Assembly (NCBI GenBank): GCA_950295325.1
Contig: OX485806.1
Span: 11,966,001-12,030,000, forward strand
DNA: 64,000 nucleotides
Reading direction: 5' to 3'
Origin: Polytrichum commune
Lineage: Eukaryota > Streptophyta > Polytrichopsida > Polytrichales > Polytrichaceae
Positions 43,201 through 56,189 of this stretch are shown here, one piece after another. Numbering within the stretch: the first letter of the stretch is position 1; each line of letters opens with the position of its first letter. A program made the translations under genes and the position numbers. Under the pieces are notes generated by a model. That model had not been told where the DNA came from, ran no database searches, and was given only the letters and a program-made list of their open reading frames with translations.

Positions 43201-44095
43201 TTCATTCTAGGTTCATAGACAAATTTTTAAGATTACTCCCAAAGAATGAGAGCAAGTCTCCCCCACTTTAAGTGTTATAAAGCCATTATAACACCGACCC
43301 GAAATCCAATGGTATAACATGCTTATGGCAATTTTGGCTCCTAAACCAAGGCCTTTTGCAACGGACCTCAAATCATGGTCATTATTTAAGTGACACATTC
43401 AATAGAGGACTACAACGTTTATGTTATTTTAGTGTCACATGCGTAAGAGTGTCACTTCCCCTGTTTTGAGGCGTATGCTAGGTTATATTGATGATTAACA
43501 ACTTCACCGTAATTGTCACCTCATGACACTTGGCATTCACGCGTGGGTAACACCTTCGCATGAGCATGTTCAATAGTGTTACAGGGTGCATGCCTATGTT
43601 ACACAATGATCCACAAGCTGACCAAAGTATACACAAATGACACTTGCCATTAGTATGCACACGAATATCGTTCTCTTGCATAATGAATTTTGTTTCAAGT
43701 TTTGAAAAGAAGAGCAATGGCTAGAATGATTAGAGTGACGAAGCCACATACGGATGATTATACAAACAATCATTCAAATTCACACACATTCATGCAAAAG
43801 TTGGTATCTTGTCCAAAATTTATGATATTTTTGGTTATTTTATCCAACAAAAATCACGGGATACTTGCATAATATTATATTTTTTATTTGTAGACTCGCA
43901 AATCACCGGCACGTAGCCAGATTAGAAATTATTGCTCTTGCAAATAAATGGCACTTGCCATTAGTACGCTAAAACTATCTTCCCTTGGATATATACTAAA
44001 ATGCATGACTATCATCTAAAGTATCCTAGTGTGCTACTCTAAATGTCACAATGTAGATTTTTTTTTCACTTGAAGAAGTGAGTTGTGTTGACAAA
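37200..44095. other. Long gene-poor stretch
   Basis: No gene is supported across about 6.9 kb. It contains clusters of TAGTTAACTA-type palindromes (37230-37400, also at 58.25-58.33 kb), GGAT/GGGT runs (37840-38105), a poly-C/(CA)n tract at 39967-40000, poly-C at 40452-40465, a repeat-A fragment at 40040-40170 and poly-G at 42723-42732. Open frames are short and unsupported. Confidence 0.45.
40040..40170 (+). repeat. Dispersed repeat A, partial copy
   Basis: Shares CTCAAATACAAACGTTTCAT and TTAAGATAAGTGACCAAATT with the other copies; only the right part is recognisable. Confidence 0.5.
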
Positions 44096-44099
44096 TGGA

Positions 44100-45570
44100 A
44101 TAAGGACCGGTTTACATTATGAACCATGAAGTCGTCCCATGGCGTTGTAAGAGCACTGATTGGCTGCTGAACTTGTCCCGGGACCACTTCGGTTTACTCT
44201 AAGTCAAAAATGGCAGAGGGACCATGGAGGTTGAGGTCCCCCAAAATACAAATTTCAAGGCCTACTAAATGTACTCACATGGTCCAACGGCTTTTGCGAT
44301 GAGAGAGGCAAGAGAGGTGATCTGGTAGGAAAAGGCAAGGGCCTATGGCAAAGAAATGATGTTTTTATAAATTTTCAATGAAATTTTTTGGGGGCTTAAT
44401 ATACAACTCTTCCCACTAGGTAAGGTACACAGAGCACACTTTCTTCAACATATCTACCTCTATGTGCCTTGATCATATCATAGCCCATGAGACATACCAA
44501 TTTTACCTTGCCCTACCCCTTAAACCGGTTCCCACATGTTTCACCAAACAACATGGGACATCGAGAACTCAAGAATTAAAGTGCAGATTTGTTTTTGTGG
44601 TCTACCAACTGAAATGTTTGGATTTTGGGGGCGTGTAATATACCGTTGGAAAGGTCTTGAAAATACATTTCCAACGGTGTGTTGCACGTCCCCCCCAAAA
44701 AAAATAAAAAAAATAAAAAATAAAAATAGAGTTGCAAAACGAAAAAGAAAAATATGTAGTCGTTTAACAACTGTAGATCAGGGTGGTCAAAAGAACCACA
44801 ATAGGAAAACGATTGCGGTTCTTTTTGCATAGTTTTTACTACATTAAATATGATATTTAGTGTTTGATACACTAAATACAAACGCATACACTAAATATCA
44901 ATAACCCTATGAAAGTGAGTAACATCAAATGTAAACTCAAACACTAAATATCAACTATGGTAATATGTGGAAGTTACATGTTTGAATTTAGTGTTAGGAA
45001 GGATATGAAAAATAATAATAACAATGTTAAAAGGAGAATTCCAAGATATCTTCTAGCAAATCTTTTAGCACTAATTATCAAAGAATTGAAAATTAGTGTT
45101 GAGCAAGGTAGAGTGGTAACAACATTAAACATAATCAAACACTAATTATACTATTTAGTGTACTGACAACACAAGGTACATGTCACATGTAAATTGCATT
45201 GAACATGTACAAATTAAATCCCTCATTTTCTGTAGAAATTGTTGTAAGAAGATTTGCAAGCCACATCTTCGACACATTTAACAAGTGAAGACAAGTGAAG
45301 CCCAAAAGAAGACATGAGAATGGTCAAACTTGATTTTTTTAATTTTCTTCAAAACTACCTTTTTTGGGCACGTATTAAAAAAATTTAGCACATTCACTTT
45401 TTGGTGCATGGTCATTCTTCTTGGTTCACATTCAGTTTACACCTGGTGAGGGGCCCAAGACTTTCAAAACTAATGTTTCAAGAAGTTGGATCATGAAAGT
45501 CATACCATGAACTCGGACCATTGAAAAAGGACCTCTTCCATGGTCCGACTTCATGGTCCATATATTGACA
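44100..45570. repeat. Dispersed repeat C, copy 1, interrupted by a MITE
   Basis: 44100-44400 matches 56190-56460 (GGTCCCCCAAAA, TTTCAAGGCCTAC, CATGGTCCAAC, AAAGGCAAGGGCC). After an interruption the match resumes at 45300-45370 (ATGGTCAAACTTGA, TTTTTTGGGCA). AACCATGAAGTCGTCCCATG near the left edge is inverted near 45535-45560 (CCATGGTCCGACTTCATGGT), suggesting terminal inverted repeats of a DNA transposon. Confidence 0.6.
44842..45160. mobile_element. MITE with palindromic ends, related copy (319 bp)
   Basis: It starts CATTAAATATGATATTTAGTG and ends CACTAATTATACTATTTAGTG, with TA on both outer sides (44840-44841 and 45161-45162). Several further CACTAAATA motifs lie inside. The core differs from the copies at 22611 and 57517, so it is a sister subfamily. 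Confidence 0.65.
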
Positions 45571-47649
45571 ATTAGTGGGTGTGACACTTTGAGACCTCTA
45601 GGCATCTAGTTTAGGCCCTTTGCAAATAGTGCACATGACACTAAATTCCATAAATGGTATACTACTAAGGCGTTGTTGACTAAGCAACATTAACTCCTCT
45701 CTTGAATCATGTGCCCACTTATGGCACTTGAACATGAAACTTGTTAAAAGAGGTTCAACTAATTGGTATCACTACTGCTAATTTTAAGGTAGAGAGACCC
45801 CTAGCAATTGCACACAAGTGTGATATTTGAGTGATTTTTCGCAAGCTTGGAAATTGATATCACGATTAAACAATTTTTTTTTTGAAGTATTGAAATATTA
45901 GTAAAATTCTCTCCCAACCCATATATACAACATAGGTTGAATTTTTTATTTTTTGACAATTGGTAGATGTAAACTTGAGTACTATCATTATTGTTTTCAA
46001 GGAATCCAAATTTGTGTCCTTTTAACATTTTTTTTTCATCTCGCTAAACTCTTCAACAACTATGACTCATCTCTCACTTGGTCACTAATTATTTCCAACA
46101 TTTCAAATTATAGATTGATGCCTCCAAGTTTGGAACTTCGCAACTATACATGACTATGTGTATTATGAATGGGGCGGTTATCATAAATGACTATGTCAAA
46201 CCATATTATGCTTACATCACAACCTTCCAAATGATGGTGACATGTGATACGTGTCTACTATAACTAACTTCTGATTTCTCTTAATGATGTATATTGTAGT
46301 TATCTTCTTATATAACACCCATTGATCTTATATTAAAAATACTTCATAATAGTATAATGTGGCACATAATAGAAAAGAATATTGTGTGATTAATGTGAAC
46401 AATTGTGTTGATAGATATGTCAAGTTTACGACCCTACCTATAAGAATAAATTTGTGATTGTAGTGCAAAGAACAAGGCTTCTTGAAGAAGGTTGCTATGC
46501 GTATGTGTGCATGTAATCTCCCTTCAACTCTCAAGCATCTGAATGTTTTGATGACTGATCTACTTATGAGTTATATATTCCAATAATTATGATAGGCGGC
46601 TCTGTCCACATGTTAGTTCATGTTTACATGCAATTGTGTTACCTCCAAGTGGTCTACATTCTTATATGAACTTACAACCATAAGATTTTATTTTTTTCCT
46701 CCACTTCTAGTGCTCTCATTCCTGAAACCCCTAATTCACAGGGCGAGGATTTGCAATGTCTATGCAAGCTCATCTGGTAACAAATTTTGGATGAGTTTAT
46801 CAGGTGGTTGGGATGGAGCTCGTTTTAGAGGGTGGGTTGCAAGTTGGTAAGTAGGCCCTCCTTGTCCCCTCTTTATTAATTTAAAAAAAAACTAAAAAAA
46901 CATGTGCACATGATGAGCTTGGATTGTTATTTTCCAAAATGATTCAGGTAGAGTGGAAAAGAAGGAGTGCATGATGTGCTTTTGAATCATTATTCTTAAG
47001 TTTGGCAATCGATTAACATTGTTTGTCGACGTAAATTTGATAAAATTTTATTGACAATCCACCTTGCTTGTTGGATTGCTCGTATCTTCAACTTTTTACC
47101 AAGTTTTCATTTTATTATTAGTTTTGATTATTATTTTAGCACATATTTTCTTCCACAAAATCATGATCTTTGTTATGGCACTCTATCGTGGCAATCCAAA
47201 CACTTCAATTGAGAACATCAAATTATAATGTTGAGTATTAGATTATACACAATAATATTATATGCATCAATTTTTAATAATATAATATATAGTTAGTACT
47301 ATTATATGGAATTATGGACTCACATTTCATTGGTTAGGTGGGCTCAAATGCCTTGGTTAGGACATCAACTGAGAGCATGTGTTACATGATAACTTCACCT
47401 ATGGTATGTTAGTTTTGAAATTTTTCTAACATAGTCAATTTGTAAACACCCTAAGTTATTTATACCATGGAGTTCAATATATAACTTGAGTTTTGTTAAA
47501 AGTACATGTTTTATAATTTTTAGGCTGCAACTTTAATATATTTGTTCTCTTGTAGTTTTGTAAAATACGAGAGTATTCCCCCCGGGTATAAGTGACATCC
47601 AAGGGATGAAAAAGCCTTCAACAACTTTAGTGATAAATACTAGGGTTTT
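45571..47649. other. AT-rich stretch without recognised genes
   Basis: No exon, RNA gene or transposon end was found here. Confidence 0.4.
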
Positions 47650-47895
47650 TGCATTATACATAGGGCAAGGGTTGATTGTTAATCGGAAGTGTATTTGTAT
47701 ACATATGTTAATGACTATAAATAAAATTTTGATGTATACATATTATCACTTTTATAATAATCATTGAAATTGCATATGTCTTGCTTGATTTTACAAAACC
47801 TTGTATATAGGTTATTATTATTATTATTATTAGTTGTGAACACACGTGATTATTGGTTTTCATGAAAGGTGCACCCCCTGGGCTCTCCTCTAAAG
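47650..47895 (-). repeat. Dispersed repeat B, copy 2 (inverted)
   Basis: Reverse complement of about 12245-12500, with a local (TTA)n expansion at 47813-47832 that copy 1 lacks. Confidence 0.6.
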
Positions 47896-48189
47896 TAGTG
47901 TTACCCAATTTAACACCCTCTTTGTGTTAGTGTTTGGTATGTAGTGGTGTTATGTAAATGGTGCTTTGTATGTTATATTCTCCTCAATTGAGACACATGG
48001 ATGATTGAGTTTTTGTTGAACTATCCCAACTTTACAAACATGCCATTCGTATGGTTAGATCCACAATTAGAGGTACACGTTTTCTTTATTGAGTTGTTAA
48101 ATTGGGGTGAACTCTTTAAATCGTTTTGGGGAGATTTGGGGTTGGGCTTTTTAGGGGTTAAATACATGTATTTCCAGTGTTTGTTTTGA

Positions 48190-48290
48190 GGTTTGCACCT
48201 AACCACCCAACACTCAAATACATGTGTCCAATTGAGATATGCGGGTGTTATTCGGTTACTTTTCTTAATCAAACACCTATATTTGATTGG
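48190..48290 (-). repeat. Dispersed repeat A, inverted partial copy
   Basis: TTATTCGGTTACTTTTCTTA and the CACTCAAATACA block match the complement of the other copies. A second short fragment, ATAAGTAACCGAATTAGGCC, lies at 48618-48637 just before the fibrillin gene. Confidence 0.5.
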
Positions 48291-48336
48291 TGTATTGTTC
48301 AGTGAGGATCAGAGAACTACACCTTAAGGACACAAG

Positions 48337-48345
48337 TATAAAAGG
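48337..48345 (+). promoter_or_regulatory. Possible TATA box of the fibrillin gene
   Basis: TATAAAAGG stands about 400 bp before the chosen ATG at 48738. It is the only good TATA-type match I see there; the link to the gene is a guess. Confidence 0.25.
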
Positions 48346-48737
48346 GATGAGACTACGTCTTCAGATTTTATGAAGCACTTCACATTCAATAGTGAACATA
48401 ATTAGGAGGACCTAGCTATTCATTATTCAGTTACGAAATCAACAAACATGCACTTCCGATAACCACAACTCAAACATGGAAGGTCCAAATTTTCAATCTG
48501 ATTTTTGCGGATGCTTCATTATAGATTTCCTAGTGCAATACAAGCTAGACTCATTATGTGAAAGATAAGCAGTAGAAGAAGTTGGAGAGCCTGAAAAACG
48601 AACCAAATAACAAGCTTAAGATAAGTAACCGAATTAGGCCCGCTTACCTTATGAAGACATTGAAAGAAGAATGTTGGAGAGTGCTTAAGCTAACGCTCCT
48701 TTCGAGAGTCTCCGCCACTCGCACAAGCAGCCTGGCT

Positions 48738-51700
48738 ATGGCGATGACGATGATGGATATGGCGGTGGCTATGGCGCCTGTAACCGCACAGCACACTGCA
48801 CTTCGGATTGCAGGGCTTCCAGCTCGGCCACTACCTGCATTCAATCTGCGCTGGACCGGCGCTGGACGAAATTGCGCTTGCGTAAAACTCGACATCACGA
48901 CGAATGTCACAATTTCGTCAACGAAGCAGCGCTCAAGTGTCCGTGCGGTTTCGGCGGGTGCAATGGCCGAGGTGTGCTACTATTGCCCTACGATCTAGAT
49001 TCTGTGCGATACAAGTGGAATGTCTGTTCTTGTATGGTGCAATTTGTAGCTAACTCTCCGTGAATGGAAGAAAGTGATTGGTTTCTCCTGGGGTTAGGCG
49101 ACCTGAGGATGTGTTTCTTCTTTGGATAAATTCGATTTCACACAATTGGTAGAGTGTTGCATGTCGCCTATGTATGTCATTGATTTGAGCAAGGGCTTGT
49201 GTGTTTTCTCTCTTAGAAGAAACGACTCCGATGTTGCCACCGGCGTGAATTATGGTGTTGCTTCATCATCGAGTTTGTTTAAGTCTATATGTAATCTTGG
49301 AATCCCGAAACGGCCATCATGAGCATTACCTTTCAAAGGTTCCCACACGGTTGGCTGAATTATCCATAGGTGGTAGGGTGCACCGGAAATCGAGTTGTCA
49401 CCCATCCGAGGACTATTCAGACGGACTATTCAGGCTTATTCAGGCCTTAGGCGGCTTCACATACGGGACGAGTGTTGCGTGTCGTCCCTGTCACGACGTG
49501 CATGGGACCGGGGATTTGATTTTGGCAAACGCATTATGTGTTTCTCTCCTAAAAGAGATGAATCCGATGTTGCGATGTTGCCACTGGTGTGGATTATGGT
49601 GTTGCTTCTAAGTCTATATGTGAGCCCAAAATGAGCATCACGAGAATTAGCGAGCCCGTAGGTTTCCACATGGTTAGTTGAGAATCTCATGTTCACCCAT
49701 ATATCCCATTTTGATTAATGATAGGGTGCACTGGAAATCAAGTGCTAGGAAGGTCACGTTTAGCATTGGATAAGTGTTGCATATGCTCTGTGTCACATGC
49801 ATTATGACCATGCAGTTCATTTTGTTGAAAGGTTTATGTGTTTTTCTCTTGAAAGAGATGACTGTGATGTTGCCAGCCACAGGAGTGCATGGATTTTGGT
49901 TTTGCTTCGGCTTCAAGTTGATTTGAGTCTATGGGTGTTTAAAAAATAAGAGGTCCTCCGAAGACTAGTGCTTGTTTTCAAAGGTGAACTCCTTGAATGG
50001 GTGTGGACAAGCTGGTTTCACCTATCTCCCCTAAGGAAGCCCCTTGGTTCCACATGGTTGGTTGAAAATATCCGGTTCACCTGGACACCTCCACTATGAT
50101 TGGGTGGACCATGGGTGGCAGGGTGCACCAAAAATGAAGTGCTAGGAAGGTCACCTATTTGAGTACTATTTTGGCCTTAGGTGGCTTAACCTTGGAGTTC
50201 CCATGGGATCTGGGTTACGGCCTTGGTTTAAAGCCACCCTCTTGTTGTATGGTGTTTATGTCACATGCATCGTGGCTGCCAATTTGAATTTGGCACAGGG
50301 GTCAGTCTTATCTCAATGCTGAGTTGGGGGACGGACTTTAGATTTATGACTGTGGTAGTATATTTTGGAAGGTGTTGAGTTTTCTAGTGCTGGAAAAGTT
50401 TTGGAGTCTGAAATTGCAGTATCTGTGTGAGCTGAGGAGGGATTTTATTGGTGGCCAGACAAAAAACCAAGCTCGGGATGATCAGGAGAAGGAGCAGGAG
50501 ATTGAGAGGGCTAAAATGCAGCTTCTACAGGCTGTGCTGGACACAAAGCGAGGTGCACAGGCTACGGCCGACCAACGTGCCACAATTGAAGAGGCTATGG
50601 TGCGTCTCCTTTGCCTCAGCTAAGAATTTTGCCTCACAGAATGGCAGGTGTTACCAATGCAGAGATAGATGAAGTGGTATTGAAGGCCATCTCAGGTAGT
50701 GGCCCATTCATGAAATGTGTAAAAGGGCAAGGGCCTTGCTATGGTACTTCGATGAATGGAATGTGTCTTGGTGTTCTTGGATGTGCTTTGATGGTTACTC
50801 ATGACGCAGGCTAATCTGGATGAGAAAGCCAGGTGGGCGTGGAGAAATTCAATGCTGGAACAGCGGTAGAACTTGACCGGCTGCATGGCACATGGCTCCT
50901 TCAGTACACAACAGCCCCTGATGTCATTTCCCTTTTACAAGCTGCTGAATTGCCTTTCCTCCAGGTGCTTGTACCCTCGTACATAATTATTCCTTTCTTG
51001 GGGAGCCACTTTTGCGAAGAGTTTCTGAGGGATGAAGATACTTTTAAGGATTCATAACCTTCTTGGCCTTTTCAGGTAGACCACATTTTGTCTTTATCTA
51101 GTGGACATCTCAAGAAGTTCAGCGTGTAGAAAGAGGCCAGTGCTTCTCATGACTATTGGTTTTGTTCAAGTAATGTGTCCACTATGGTTCTAATATGAGA
51201 ATTTTGTCTTTGAGAGGCAAGGACCAGTGTAATATTTATAATCCTCATAACCTTGCGTTCATAATTTGAAGCCAGGATATGCTTGTCATATTCTGTATGG
51301 TGGATATTTATGTGGACAATTTTGTGATGCGTAGGTTGGACAAGTGTACCAGAAATTTGATTGCAAGGGCAGAACAGATGGTGGAATAGTTGAGAACATT
51401 GTTCGGTGGAGCATCCCTGGTCTTTTACAGGTGTGCAACTCTTTCCGTCTCTCTCCTAGTAACCACTCCTAGTGAACATTTTTTTATTAATTTACTGAGA
51501 CTGCATGAGTGCTCATGCTAAAGATGAATGGAAAGCATAGGTCATGAATAAATATTGACTTAACATGTATGAAGACTGCACTGTTGTCACGATTCTACAC
51601 CATATTCTGATGCTTGAAAGCATTGATTTTTTAATTTCAAGGTTAGTTATATTCCAATTGGTAGGATTTTGATAAGGATCTCACTTGGCAAGCGTGTAAA

Positions 51701-53636
51701 GGCTAATTCGCAATATATATCTATCTTTTGTCATCCTTCACTTGCTTGCTGTACCTTGCAGCTATTGAAGGAGGGAGATTGTCTACATGTTTGAAGTGTA
51801 GTATGGAACTGTGTCAGCATGTAGAGAAATGTTTATTTTATTAAATTCGCTTTATTCAGTGGAGTTCCTGTGTAGGAGAACGAGGGTGCAACACTCATTG
51901 TGACAGCAAGTTTCTCTGTAGCTAGTTCCCGCAGTATCGTCCTGCAATTTGAAGAGGTAAATTCAGTTACCCTTTTGAAATTATATATGAATAACAATGT
52001 TAAAATTATTTTCATTTGTCATCTGTGCACTTTTGGTTCTTCAGTTCAGCCTAGGTTAGTGAGGATGATTTATATGAGAAAACTGTTGTAAACCTGTTGA
52101 ACTCAACTTGGATGGAAAGAATAGCAAACAGTTTCTATGGACGAGATCATTTGGGCCAGCTTGATATGGTACTATTGTTTCAGATAACATTTGTACTAAT
52201 GTATGAAGTCCACTGTGATCATAGAGCTTTGGAGTTGTTGAAAGGTCCAGAATCAGGTGGACTTCACATGTTATTGCAAATACAGTTTACGTCAATGCAG
52301 GAAGTAATTACTTAAGGTGTAGGGTTTAGTTGCTTGCTCTGTTTTTTTATGTTAAGGCTTTGTTGGAAGTGATCAACAGGCTAGGGTTGGAGAGGTTGAG
52401 ATAAGTCCGGATTTGCAGGCATTCCTTGCTCCAGCTGTTCTTCCAAGGACTTTCATCAACTTGCAGGTTTGTTAGTGATCTTGCACCCATTTTTGTATCC
52501 ATATTGACACACAACTCCCATGTCCGTGAACTGATTATTTGTAACTAATTTAAGGCTGTACAGATTATCTGATAGCCAGGTAACTGGTTCCTACATTTTT
52601 ATTTGTGTAATGTGCTGTGTCTGGTATTTCTAAAGCAGGTTGCTGCTTAAGTCAATTTACAGATAAATATATGAACAGCCTATGAGTTGTGTTTGCAGAT
52701 ATTGCAATTTTTACGAACATTTGATGTGCGGTTTCCTCTTTTAGGGCCACAGAAAAAACCTGATGATGCCAAAAGGTATGATTTCTGTCCTGTGTTCCGT
52801 TCCATGCTTTCAGTTCCAAATTCATCTCTGCTTCTAATATTTCCCTCCCCCCCAAAATAATACTGTATAAAAATTTAGGGAAAGAAAATTCTATAGAGGT
52901 GCCACATCATTTGAAAGATGACTATACATAGTTCAACAAAACCAAGTAAACTTTATCCTCCCTCCATACCATCCTCTCTTCCTCCCTTTTACCTCTCTCC
53001 CTTCCTTCCTACCTTATGTATTCCTCCTGTCTTCCCTCGTCCTCATATACATTCTTATCATTGAAAGCTCTAGTAAGTTTGAAGTTTATGACTATATGTT
53101 CCAAGGAATAAGCAAAGACATGCAAGAAGCAATGAAATAACCATGGTAAATAAATGACACACAACTACTAGTTAACACAAGAAACACTGCATTGATGGCC
53201 TTGATTGTCCACTGCATCCTTCAATTTAGTTTAGGGATTATGATTATATAAGGAATGCGCACATGACCTAATAGGCCCTTACCCCCAATTCTTGTAGACT
53301 TACTATCCCCAGCTTCCATATCAGTCATTGCCCCTTGCTCTCAAAAGGTTGTCGCTATTTAATATCTAGATGTCTATGGGGCTCCCTAAACCAATGACTT
53401 GAAATGGAAAGAAGGCCCACATTTCTATGGAATGGATATAATGCACATGTATTCGTCTGTAGATATTTGAAAAGGGAAGGGACATGAGTGTTAATTGTTG
53501 CTTTCTCGTTTTCTGCAGGACACCAATTGGATTGCGGTACTACCTCACTTTTTTGGACAATAACATGCTGTTGGGTAGGGCGCTTGGTAATGGGGGTATC
53601 TTTGTCTTTAGTCGAACACAACCCCGTCGGACTTAA
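48738..53636 (+). CDS. FBN10: Plastid fibrillin / plastid-lipid-associated protein (PAP family)
   Basis: Eight exons: 48738-48971, 50459-50599, 50833-50964, 51335-51430, 51876-51956, 52380-52466, 52699-52775 and 53519-53636; all GT..AG, in frame, 321 aa. Exon 1 codes for an Ala/Arg/Thr-rich, acid-poor leader typical of a plastid transit peptide; an in-frame Met at 48582 is possible but less likely. The rest is a full PAP_fibrillin domain: LLQAVLDTKRG, LHGTWLLQYTTAPD, VGQVYQKFDCKGRTDGGIVE, ENEGATLIVTASF, LPRTFINLQILQFLRTFDVR and YYLTFLDNNMLLGRALGNGG followed by FVFSRTQP. I recognise this as closest to the FBN10 (PAP12) type, from memory. Family role: lipid-binding proteins of plastoglobules and thylakoids that support stress tolerance. 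Intron 1 (1.49 kb) holds degenerate tandem repeats. The exon 1 assignment is weaker than the rest. Confidence 0.85.
49140..50290. repeat. Repeat D, degenerate tandem units in fibrillin intron 1
   Basis: About three to four units of 330-350 bp, each with GAGTGTTGC(A/G)TGTC, a TGTGTTTTCTCTC stretch, then GATGTTGCCAC and ATTATGGTGTTGCTTC. Single copies of the last block also occur at about 8130-8230 and, inverted, at 32515-32610 in NDR intron 1. No coding frame spans the units. Confidence 0.65.
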
Positions 53637-54478
53637 GTTCTTGGAGTAAATTAGGAAGCTCTTAGCCCATACTTTATTATTTTGTTCATCGTTTTCTCCA
53701 ACTCTCCTTGTCATCTGATAAGAGGTCTTGAGGGCTGCACTCAATGTAGCATAACCTGATGTATCAAAACCTAGTTGTTTCACAATTTTTTGGACCCAGA
53801 AATAAAAAAACACTTCATTTCTAAATGGCTGTGATGATTTAAAGATTCCCTCCAAATATATGCCATAGCTTAGGGTTCATGGATCAACATGGTTTAGCCT
53901 ACAGAGACCAGGAGCCTGCATGGTCTTCAATTTCTACCTTGAGCCACAGATCATAGCCATCACATTGTGATACATCAAACTACTTGTATTCACATGGAAG
54001 TCACTGCAACCTGCTAAAGGCTTGTGGAAGAAAAGAAAAGAAAACATTGGTATTGCAACACGTGGAAGGCCACCAGGGTTGGTGTTTACACTACACAATG
54101 TTTTTGTATAATGCATTATGTGGTACAGAAAGCCTAGACACCCTAAATTTATACTCATTCACAGTTGGGAGCGTGCCAACTTTCTAAGTCCTTCCACCTT
54201 CACAAGTAGGATCAAGTCATGAGTAATTCTCTGTCCACCACAATAGTAAGTTAGCTCAAGGTCTCGATCAAGGATGACAAGCAAACAAGAGTTGTGGTAC
54301 ACATCTAATGCTCGTATTTGTTATTTATTTCCATCACCCGACAAGCCAATTGAATCGTATTTGTTATTTCATTATGTCCATAATCAGTACATAAGTTCAA
54401 ACTTTCTTCAAGACCAAGTTCCCATGTGCCTCTCACTACCTACATTGTGCACCCCCAATGCTTCCATCAAAAGTCACA

Positions 54479-54832
54479 TCATGGGTGTGCTACGAAGCTG
54501 GGTGTAGAACTCTGGCCTTTATAATATCTAGTATCAGAAGGATTGCGCATGTTGTGGATAACAACAGACTTGGGTACTTCAATCGAATGCCATACACAAC
54601 GACAAGTGTCAAAAATGATTATTTTCTTCAACCCTTCGATGGTCTTGATGAAGATCTTTTCAATCACACCAACGCATGACATTCTGTAAAAACACCCATC
54701 CTCCATGAACGCTTTGCATGAAGGAGTTGGCATTTGTGAAAGATGGCACCATGATTGTTCTGTCACATCAAGCTTGAACACATGCACATTGCCCCTTCTG
54801 TCAATGCTCAAGTCCATTGTCATGAGCATCAT
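54479..54832 (-). pseudogene. Possible F-box/kelch-type C-terminal fragment
   Basis: A 117-codon minus-strand frame reads VHVFKLDVTEQSWCHLSQMP … CFYRMSCVGVIEKIFI … IIFDTCRCVWHSIEVP. The spacing of FKLD…W…MP, SCVG and the later W resembles the region after the F-box in plant F-box/kelch proteins. No F-box domain or neighbouring exon could be found, and frames on both sides are broken. If real it is a fragment; the similarity is from memory and weak. Confidence 0.3.
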
Positions 54833-54911
54833 GATGTCCCTCCCACAAGTCGTATGTTGTTGGCGGCAATTTGTCCAAGTGTTGGGCCTTTACATTGTTC
54901 GCTACGATGCC

Positions 54912-56064
54912 AAACTGTCGACTACTATGGTTCATTAACTGGAATATAGTTGCATCTTACAGAATACAAAACACCCATATATATACAAATTGCTTGGATA
55001 CACCGCTAATACAAATGCATGGGAGGTCAAATTGTTGACTACTACGGCTCATTAACCGGAACAGAGTTGCATCTTACATAATACAAAACACCCATATATA
55101 CACAAACTGCTAGGATACGCCACTGATACAAATGCATGGGAGGTCAAACTGTCGATTACTACGGCTCATTAATTGGAACTGAGTTGCATCTTACAGAATA
55201 CAAAACACCCATATATATACAAACTGCTTGGATACGCCACTGATACAAATGCATGGGAGGTCAAATTGTTGAATACTACGGCTCATTAATTGGAACTGAG
55301 TTGCATCTTACAGAATATGAAACACCCATATATATACAAACTACTTGGATATGCCACTGATACAAATGCAAACGGTCGACTACAATGGCTCATTAATTGG
55401 AATTGAGTTGCATCTTATAGAAGACAAAACACCCATATATATATACAAACTGCTTGGATACGCCACTGATACATATGCATGGGAGGACAAACTGTTGACT
55501 ACTACGGCTCATTAATTGGAACTGAGTTGCATCTTACAGAATACAAAACACCCATATATATACAAACTGCTTGGATACGCCACTGATACAAATGCATGGG
55601 AGGTCAACCTGTCGACTACTACGGCTCATTAATTGGAACTGAGTTGCATCTTACAAAATACGAAACACCCATATATATACAAACTACTTGGATATGCAAC
55701 TGATACAAATGCAAACGGTCGACTACAATGGCTCATAAACTAGAATTGAGTTGCATCTTATAGAATACAAAACACCCATATATATACAAACTGCTTGGAT
55801 ACGCCACTGATACAAATGCATGGGAGGTCAAACTGTCGACTACTACGGCTCATTAATTGGAACTGAGTTGCATCTTACAGAATACAAAACACCCATATAT
55901 ATACAAACTGCTTGGATATGCCACTAATACAAATTCATGGGAGGTCAACCTATCGACTACTACGGCTCATTAACTGGAACTGAGTTGCATCTTACAAAAT
56001 ACGAAACACCCATATACATACAAACTGCTTGGATACACCACTGATACAAATACATGGGAGGTCG
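54912..56064. repeat. Tandem satellite, 10 units of about 117 bp
   Basis: Units contain GTCGACTACTACGGCTCATT, GAGTTGCATCTTACAGAATA, AACACCCATATATATACAAA and TGCTTGGATACGCCACTGAT. Units starting near 55370 and 55715 are shorter (about 105 bp), lack the ATGGGAGGTCA block and share private changes (AAACGGTCGACTACAATGGC), which points to a higher-order arrangement of three units. Confidence 0.95.
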
Positions 56065-56189
56065 TTGACCTCAGGGTTCTCACGTATTTGTTGCAGAACC
56101 AAAGATGTCTATGGAAGGCGGGGCAACGAGAACGGGTGGTGCAACTTGATTATCGTGTAGCTTCTAAAGTCTTCTTGTTCTACCACTAA

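Noticed and set aside
48644-48910. 88-codon minus-strand open frame
   Set aside because: Antisense to the GC-rich transit-peptide exon of the fibrillin gene.
53355-53855. 166-codon minus-strand open frame
   Set aside because: It overlaps fibrillin exon 8 in antisense and shows no recognisable domain; kept only as a curiosity near the possible F-box fragment.
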